Below are positions 56,501 to 64,000 of a stretch of DNA of 64,000 nt, piece by piece (position 1 is the first letter of the stretch; the number at the start of each line of letters is the position of its first letter). Below the pieces are notes generated by a model, which worked only from the letters and a program-made list of their open reading frames with translations, did not search any database and was not told the DNA's origin. A program made the position numbers and the translations under genes. The stretch is from Plumapathes pennacea. Taxonomy: Eukaryota; Cnidaria; Anthozoa; Antipatharia; Myriopathidae. The DNA is taken from NCBI GenBank assembly GCA_964036295.1, contig OZ038462.1, positions 9,186,267 to 9,250,266 on the forward strand, read 5' to 3'.

Positions 56501-59415
56501 CAAGTTTGATTTTGTTATTTTTTATTTCAGAGGAATGTACACATTTGACATAGATAGGATTACAAGGTAAGACACATTCTATGTTGTGGTTTATTACTGT
56601 ATGCTCCAGCAGCTTGCAGCAACATGTTGCACTGGCCAAACAAATGCTACTGGATTATTTAATTACAAGTTACATAAATCAACTAAATTTCCCTGTTTCT
56701 TTATCTGTCAACTTCCTCAGAGCCTTTGACACTTTCTTCACTTTTTCAGTTCCCCCTTTTCTCTTCTAGTTTCTGATGAACTAGATTCTTCAGAGCTTTG
56801 CACTTATTTCATTTTAGTTAGAATTCATTCTTTTTGCCTTGTTATGAAAACATAATGTATCTTGCCAGTGGTGAAAGATGTTCATGCTTTGATGCAACAA
56901 TGTTGTGCAAACATGGCCAAACAATAATATCATAACACGAAACAATGCCCCAGGCAACAATAGAAACCTCGCATGATTAATGTTTGAGGAAGATCAAACT
57001 TTATCCAACATTGATCATGCAAACAGGGTGGCCAATGCAAGGATGTAACAATATTGCCTGAAATGTTGCATGAAACCAGACCTCTGTTTCAAAGCAAAGG
57101 CCTCAGTGTGAGACCTTGATGAAAATTGGCTGTACTCCCATGTTCATTTTCATAAGTAAGGATTCAGGTCTTGTTTTAAAGCAGAGACAACAATCATCTC
57201 AGAAATGGTCACTCAGATAAAACAATACTACATTGTACATGTACATGTTCTGTTAGACATCATAGTGCAGTCGAGGAGAGAGAGAGAGGAAGGGAGATTA
57301 AGTGCAGTCATGTGTGTTTGCTTTGTCTGGACAGTGATGCTGATTTAGATTACTTAATATGTTACTGTGCGTGTTTTCTTTTTTTGTGTGTGTGTAGTTA
57401 TCAAATAGGCAACATGGAAAATGTATCTGCAATGAAATCACAAGGCAAACTTTTGGATGAACATGTACAGGAACTACATGGAGAAATTCTTAAGGTTAGG
57501 GGCATTTTTACAGTTACAGTAATGTTAGAAGTATTTCCACATTTTATTCCAAGTTTCAGCACAATATTGATCTATCAGAAACTGCATGGTGAGCTTTAAT
57601 CAAAGCAGCGATGCCGCTGTAAGGTCGGCTATCTTTTTGATTGGCAGACTTTGGTTGTGGTCTAGTCCGTACAACAGGCTTGTGTCTTAACTGCTCTAAA
57701 GTAGAGATTGCCTTGAGTGAATATAGTGGTAAAGTGATGTCACAAAAAATATTGGAATATGGATTTTAAACAATTCTGTGGAATGCCCTGTCTAAAAACG
57801 GTCACACAAAAAATTAGCTCTTTAGCGCATTGAACAGCTGAGATGTGGGCTATTGAAGTTCAAATTGCTCAATACTAAACCCTCCTATTTGGTGTTAATG
57901 GTTCCTTTGATTTAGAACTGATGCTAAATAAGAGAGTTCAGTATGGAGCAAACTGGTTGCTGTCAGTAGGGCTAGTGATTTGAAACTTTGCACACGTTTG
58001 TGCAGCAGCTGTGTATGTTTAGAGATTCGAATGGAAAATTTTGCAAAATAAGACGTCACGCTTTACCACTATGAGGGCAACACGCTTGCACTCAATCAAG
58101 CGTAACAAGCATATTTAATGAGGCAATCAGCTCAGCTCAGAGAGTCAAATAACTTCTCGTAAACCTCAAAGTGCAATCCCCTCAACTCAAAGCGAACATT
58201 GACAGGATATATTCTAAAGTGCACAAAACTTGCCCGCTTTACCGGTGTTTAAATCATTTTGAGCGGCGTAACTTCCTTCCAAGCGGTATACATATTCACG
58301 GTAATCATTAACTCGGGTTTCAAATGACGACGAATACAAAATGCTTTTTGAGTGAAGTTTATTATAGTCACATAAATGACCTGTCATAGAAGGTTCACAT
58401 ATTTACGGTCTCGGTAATCCGATGAAACAGATAAATATTAACCGGATGACCGAATACGTACATACGTACAAGAATGTGTTATTTTCTTGCATAGTTCGTT
58501 CGAGCGAACTCTTAATAATATTGTAAATCATTATCAACGAAGAACACCAAAGTAACCTTTCGTTCAAGGGCTTCGGCATACACAATATACTTCAAGTCTT
58601 GCGGTAAGTTATCCAGGCAAATTTAAACTGAGGAATGTAAACAACTAAAATCGCGCGCGTCCACTGCACAATGAGTGTCGATAGAGATGAACGCCGGGTT
58701 CCTGTGTACGGCAAACCGACTGAAACATTCACACAAAATAATAACTACGCGATCGATATAAAGTCCGTACCGTTACGCCAGTATGAAATGTTGTTTTCAC
58801 ACAGAGTTTATCAGGAAAATCGGGCGATGCTTGAAACACTCGAGGTATCGGCCAAGAGGAAGTATAAACCTTTGGAGCATCTTCCGCATTCATACTTTCA
58901 CCAAAAGCCGTGATTAAAAGGTCGTATAATTCCGTGCCTTTAAAGTTAATCGATCTCTTGAAATGTATTTCATCATGCGTGATCGTGCCCTAATTTGGAA
59001 GTCTATTGTTGACACAGATGACGGACTGACTGACGGACTGACTGACGGACTGACGGTGTCGTGGCCGCAACAAGGTCGTGCTTCTCACTTTCGTGAGACG
59101 CCGACCTTAAAAATCATTAAAATAAGAGACTTTAGTATGTAGTGTGGATGTGCATACTTTAGTCTCTTATTTCTCAAATATCCCGCACCAAGCACTGCAC
59201 ACAAATTGTGGTGTGGGTTCAGCAGATGCTGTAGCCGGCTTTTAAATTACAATATTCTTCCTACATGGCAGCTGAACTAAAAAGTACAAGTTGTACGCTG
59301 GAGATGTAGACCACAATGATTCTCTTTTTCTTGTTTGCCTCTCATAATTTATACAGTTAGCATTCTTCCATAAACATGCTTTCAACTATTTGGGATGTTC
59401 TCTTTATTCTGTCAG

Positions 59416-59451
<36 letters not shown>

Positions 59452-59999
59452 CACTAATTTTGATTAGTTTTACATAACTCTGTAATGGCTCATAGCGATG
59501 CAGACCAAAACTACAGTTGAACCCAGCTATTTCGAAGTCCCACAGGACATGAAAAAAAAGTTCAAGATGGTGGGGTTTCAAAATAGCCAATAGTAAATGA
59601 CTTAAGAAATATACTCACAGTGATTCGGCTTGACTACAAAATAATGGGGATTTCAAATTATCCCGGTTTGAAATAGCAAGGTTTGGCTGTAGTTTTTACA
59701 GGGTGTAATCTTTCTTGTATGCATCACTATTTCAGGTAAAGGCTCTTATAGTAGATCTGGATGAAAGACTCTTGAAATTAGAGGAGCAACTGGAGGAAAT
59801 AGCGGCGATGTCTGATAAAGAGGACGAGGAACCCGAACCAACATTGAACAGTAGAACACCAGCAGCAAACACAAACAAACGGACATTTAGTGAAATGCAA
59901 CCAAATACTGACAGGTCATCCTCAGAGAATGATCTTGTAAAAAGGAAAAAGCAAAAGAGAACTGTACTGACCTACATGTACAAACGGTCCAAGAAGTGA
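53599..59999 (+). CDS. MIS18A: Mis18-alpha-like kinetochore protein, 6 exons, complete
   Basis: Mis18 proteins license deposition of CENP-A at centromeres as part of the Mis18 complex. Exons: 53599-53758, 55112-55175, 55851-55937, 56531-56566, 57398-57494, 59736-59999. GT-AG junctions, phases consistent, 235 aa (human MIS18A has 233). The Yippee/Mis18 fold is shown by two CxxC pairs, FQCERCRGIIGDTSSW in exon 1 and LQCNSCKSPLGRTYQTTPRK in exon 3. A C-terminal helix follows (LLDEHVQELHGEILKVKALI, LDERLLKLEEQLEEIA), expected to drive oligomerisation. The tail is acidic then basic (KRKKQKRT). ATG context ATCAAGATGG is good. Exon 2 has a tandem acceptor (TAGCAG), so an isoform with one extra Ala is possible. 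The TP-LD-R-SY pattern favours alpha over beta. Intron 5 contains a separate ORF and repeats. Confidence 0.85.
56040..56090. repeat. (TTTAA)n microsatellite in MIS18A intron 3
   Basis: Seen directly as repeated AATTTAATTTAATTTAATTT. Confidence 0.8.
58671..58913 (+). CDS. Unidentified 80-aa intronless ORF inside MIS18A intron 5
   Basis: ATG at 58671 to TGA at 58913. The product starts MSVDRDERRVPVYGKPTETF and contains YEMLFSHRVYQENRAMLETL and VSAKRKYKPLEHLPHSYFHQ. It is hydrophilic, without signal peptide or membrane segment. I do not recognise it. The surrounding stretch (about 57600-59110) carries a GGACTGACTGAC microrepeat at 59018-59056 and a short inverted pair AAGGTCGGC / GCCGACCTT at its edges. 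It may therefore be a mobile element with its own ORF. It could also be a chance ORF. Confidence 0.3.
   Translation: MSVDRDERRVPVYGKPTETFTQNNNYAIDIKSVPLRQYEMLFSHRVYQENRAMLETLEVSAKRKYKPLEHLPHSYFHQKP
59018..59056. repeat. GACGGACTGACT microrepeat
   Basis: Direct repeats of GACGGACTGACT, three units, in MIS18A intron 5. Confidence 0.7.
59511..59696. mobile_element. Tigger/pogo-like MITE in MIS18A intron 5
   Basis: ACAGTTGAACCCAGCTATTT at the left is inverted at the right as AAATAGCAAGGTTTGGCTGT. TTCGAA-type words and the start CAGTTGAACC are typical of pogo-type non-autonomous elements. It shares interior words (AAATGACTTAAGAAATATA, reversed) with 61850-62035. Confidence 0.6.
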
Positions 60000-61487
60000 C
60001 AAAGGAGACAACATGCATGCAGGGCATTAATGATCCATTTATGAACTGACGTGTTTGAGGTCTCAAGAGCTTCAAAGTACAAACAAGATGCCATATGAGT
60101 GCAAAAAATATTGCATGGGATGCAAGTCTCAGTGAACACAATGAAAGCTTTGACAAGTTGGAACGGCAAGATTGTTATTGTTTCAGTTCAAGAATCCAAT
60201 GTGCAAACTAACATGCTCTGAACAAAGTGTATGAGTGGTGTTAACCCTTTCACTTCCAAGCTCAAAATATGAATTCTCCCAACTATAAAATAAGAACATG
60301 TATGAATGATAAAAAGAGAATTTATGTTTTAATCAGCTGTTGTTTGAGCAAGGTATCTAATGCCAAATTCTCCATACTGTATGATATATCTCTGGTGGGA
60401 GACTGAAAAGAGAAAATTAAAGTTGATCACTCTTGGGAGTGAAAGGTTTAAGAGAATATTAACCTGCAATCAGGCCCTCCTTTCCCTCCCTGGTGGCGAA
60501 AAACACAAAAAGTATAATATTGGCCTTGAGAGAATGGCGAGGGGATTGTCGGGAAAGGAGGGCCCCTCCTTTCCCTCCCCTATTGCATGTTGTTTGCCAC
60601 CGGGGAGGGAAAGGAGGGCCTGATCACAGGTTAGGAGCATATTGGTAGTTTGACCAGCTTGAAGCAACACAAGAGATCATGTAATTCTACCAACCTAACC
60701 TGAACAAAGTGCATGAGTAGTGTTTAAAAAATTTATACTTTGACCAGCTTGTACCCAAGCATATTTTTTATATACTGAACCACATATGTGTGTATAGCTG
60801 ACTGTGTACTGAAAATTGATCACTCTTGGAGCTTCAAGAGCATTTGTTGCTTGACTTTCAAACTTTTAAACTGTGACTGATCAAGTTTAAGATGTACACC
60901 CAAGAGTACATCATGCAGTACAGAGAACTTGATAGCAGTTGTTCATATGGAAGCTGATGAACTCACTGCTTTACTCATACATGTTCTTCTTGGTTTGTTT
61001 GTTTTTGTTTTTGGTGAACTGATGTGAATCAGTCTGGTCAAAATAGTTGAATTTTGTATATAGTACCGTAGCTCAATTTAATAACTTTAAAATTACTAAT
61101 AAAAGTTACTTTTGATAATAAAAAAAGTCTCGCAGAATATTTGAATGCTGATTAGTTTGGGAAGGGGTAGAATGTCAAGAACAAAACAATAAATATATCC
61201 ATTTGGCTCATAACCAATGCATTGGAAAACATTGACTACATATTGGGTGCTAAACCTGATATAAGCCTGTGTTTAAGGGGGGTGGGGAGGGGGTTGTTCA
61301 TAAGTAGTTTTATGGCACCGATGTAGCTCTACAAACCAAAAAGACAATAATTTACTGCTTCAAAAATACCAACAATGCTCTTTGGAGTTCCCCGTTAGTT
61401 TCGAATGGCCCGGGGTTTTCCCGGTTGATTCGGCCTAGTCTCTCATTGTCCTGACCGCGTAAGCCTAAGTAAGAGTGAGTAATTAAA
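60000..61487. other. Intergenic region between MIS18A and BCKDHB
   Basis: Presumably holds the MIS18A 3'UTR and BCKDHB promoter. Apart from the foldback at 60466-60632 no gene was seen. A GC-richer stretch near 61385-61440 (CCCGGGGTTTTCCCGG) lies just before BCKDHB. Confidence 0.4.
60466..60632. mobile_element. Foldback repeat with AGGCCCTCCTTTCCCTCCC arms
   Basis: TCAGGCCCTCCTTTCCCTCC at the left is inverted at the right (GGAGGGAAAGGAGGGCCTGA). A second inner pair lies in the middle (GGAAAGGAGGGCCCCTCCTT), so the element is a double palindrome of about 167 bp with no genuine ORF. Confidence 0.7.
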
Positions 61488-63407
<1,920 letters not shown>

Positions 63408-63852
63408 TGAAGAAGCTCTGTCCACTAGCCTAGGCTACTGTAGCTATCAGACTTTTCTGTTTGGCTAGAGTACTGTTTGTAGATTGTTCTTTAGAATGGC
63501 AGGTTTTTCTTAAGAACTTGCTTTTTGAGCTGTCTGAAGCTAGTGAGCCTATGCTGGTTTTCCAGCTCACACCCTGCCTACTGTACGCCTTATTGTTTGT
63601 AATGCTTGTAATTTCTAGCTGCCAGTAGCTACAGTAGCTGTTGCCTTGTGTGGCAAAGTGATGTCCAGCACAAAACCTACAGTATCAATGAAATGAAATG
63701 AAAATGAGTTTGATTATTTTCCATAAAAAGAAACATGCAAGTAAGGTTAATAATTAACTACTGGAAAAGCTAAGTTCTTGTTACTGTGTGATATATTTCT
63801 GGTGAGAAACTGAAAGAGAAAATTAATTAATTTTTAACTTTAAAGTTTAAGA

Positions 63853-64000
63853 CCTTGTCATATCTTGCCAAGATCTTATCTTGGTAAAATCTTGGTAAAA
63901 TCTTGCCAAGATCTTTCAAGATCTTGTCATATCTTGCCAAGATCTTGTCTTGGTAAAATCTTGTAAAATCTTACCAAGATCTGGCCAAGATCCTGCAAGA
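63853..64000. repeat. AAGATCTTG-type satellite in BCKDHB intron 3
   Basis: Degenerate short units of TCTTGCCAAGATCTTG, CTTGGTAAAATCTTG and TTTCAAGATCTTG repeat to the window edge. Many are self-complementary around AGATCT. The array continues past the window. Confidence 0.8.

Overview
The window is animal nuclear DNA, most likely from a cnidarian and probably a stony coral. Supporting signs are AT-rich sequence, GT-AG introns, DEATH-NACHT-LRR immune receptors of the type expanded in corals, and a dense, nested transposon load (MULE, TTF-type hAT, Helitron, LINE, Tc1/pogo-like and foldback MITEs). No bacterial-style operon, rRNA, tRNA or CRISPR array was seen.

Layout. Positions 1 to about 23,535 and about 25,493 to 53,085 are two direct copies of one block, separated by about 2 kb of LINE debris. 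Each copy starts with repeats: a LINE reverse-transcriptase relic fused to a Helitron 3' end, foldback MITEs and a second LINE tail. Next comes a conserved candidate promoter, then a six-exon NOD-like receptor gene. NLR1 spans 9392-19532 and encodes 817 aa. NLR2 spans 39577-48150 and encodes 820 aa. Both reading frames join cleanly across all six exons. The copies differ by many whole insertions, most with an uninterrupted counterpart in the other copy. They include a 980-bp foldback, a MULE and a 782-bp TA-flanked element in copy 1. Copy 2 has a Helitron, several MITEs and about 6.8 kb of insertions inside a TCGAC-rich element. A 200-N assembly gap in copy 2 matches essentially no missing sequence in copy 1.

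Right of the duplication lie two single-copy housekeeping genes on the + strand. One is a complete Mis18-alpha-like centromere gene (53599-59999, 6 exons, 235 aa). The other is the 5' part of BCKDHB, the mitochondrial branched-chain 2-oxoacid dehydrogenase E1 beta subunit (exons 1-3 from 61488), which runs off the window.

How the genes relate. The two NLRs are a receptor pair made by recent duplication, or two haplotypes assembled in tandem. They are nearly identical except for a sharply divergent island between NACHT and LRRs. Both share an upstream CRE/kappaB/ETS-like motif cluster and an apparent 5'UTR intron containing a MITE. The housekeeping genes are neighbours without an evident functional link.
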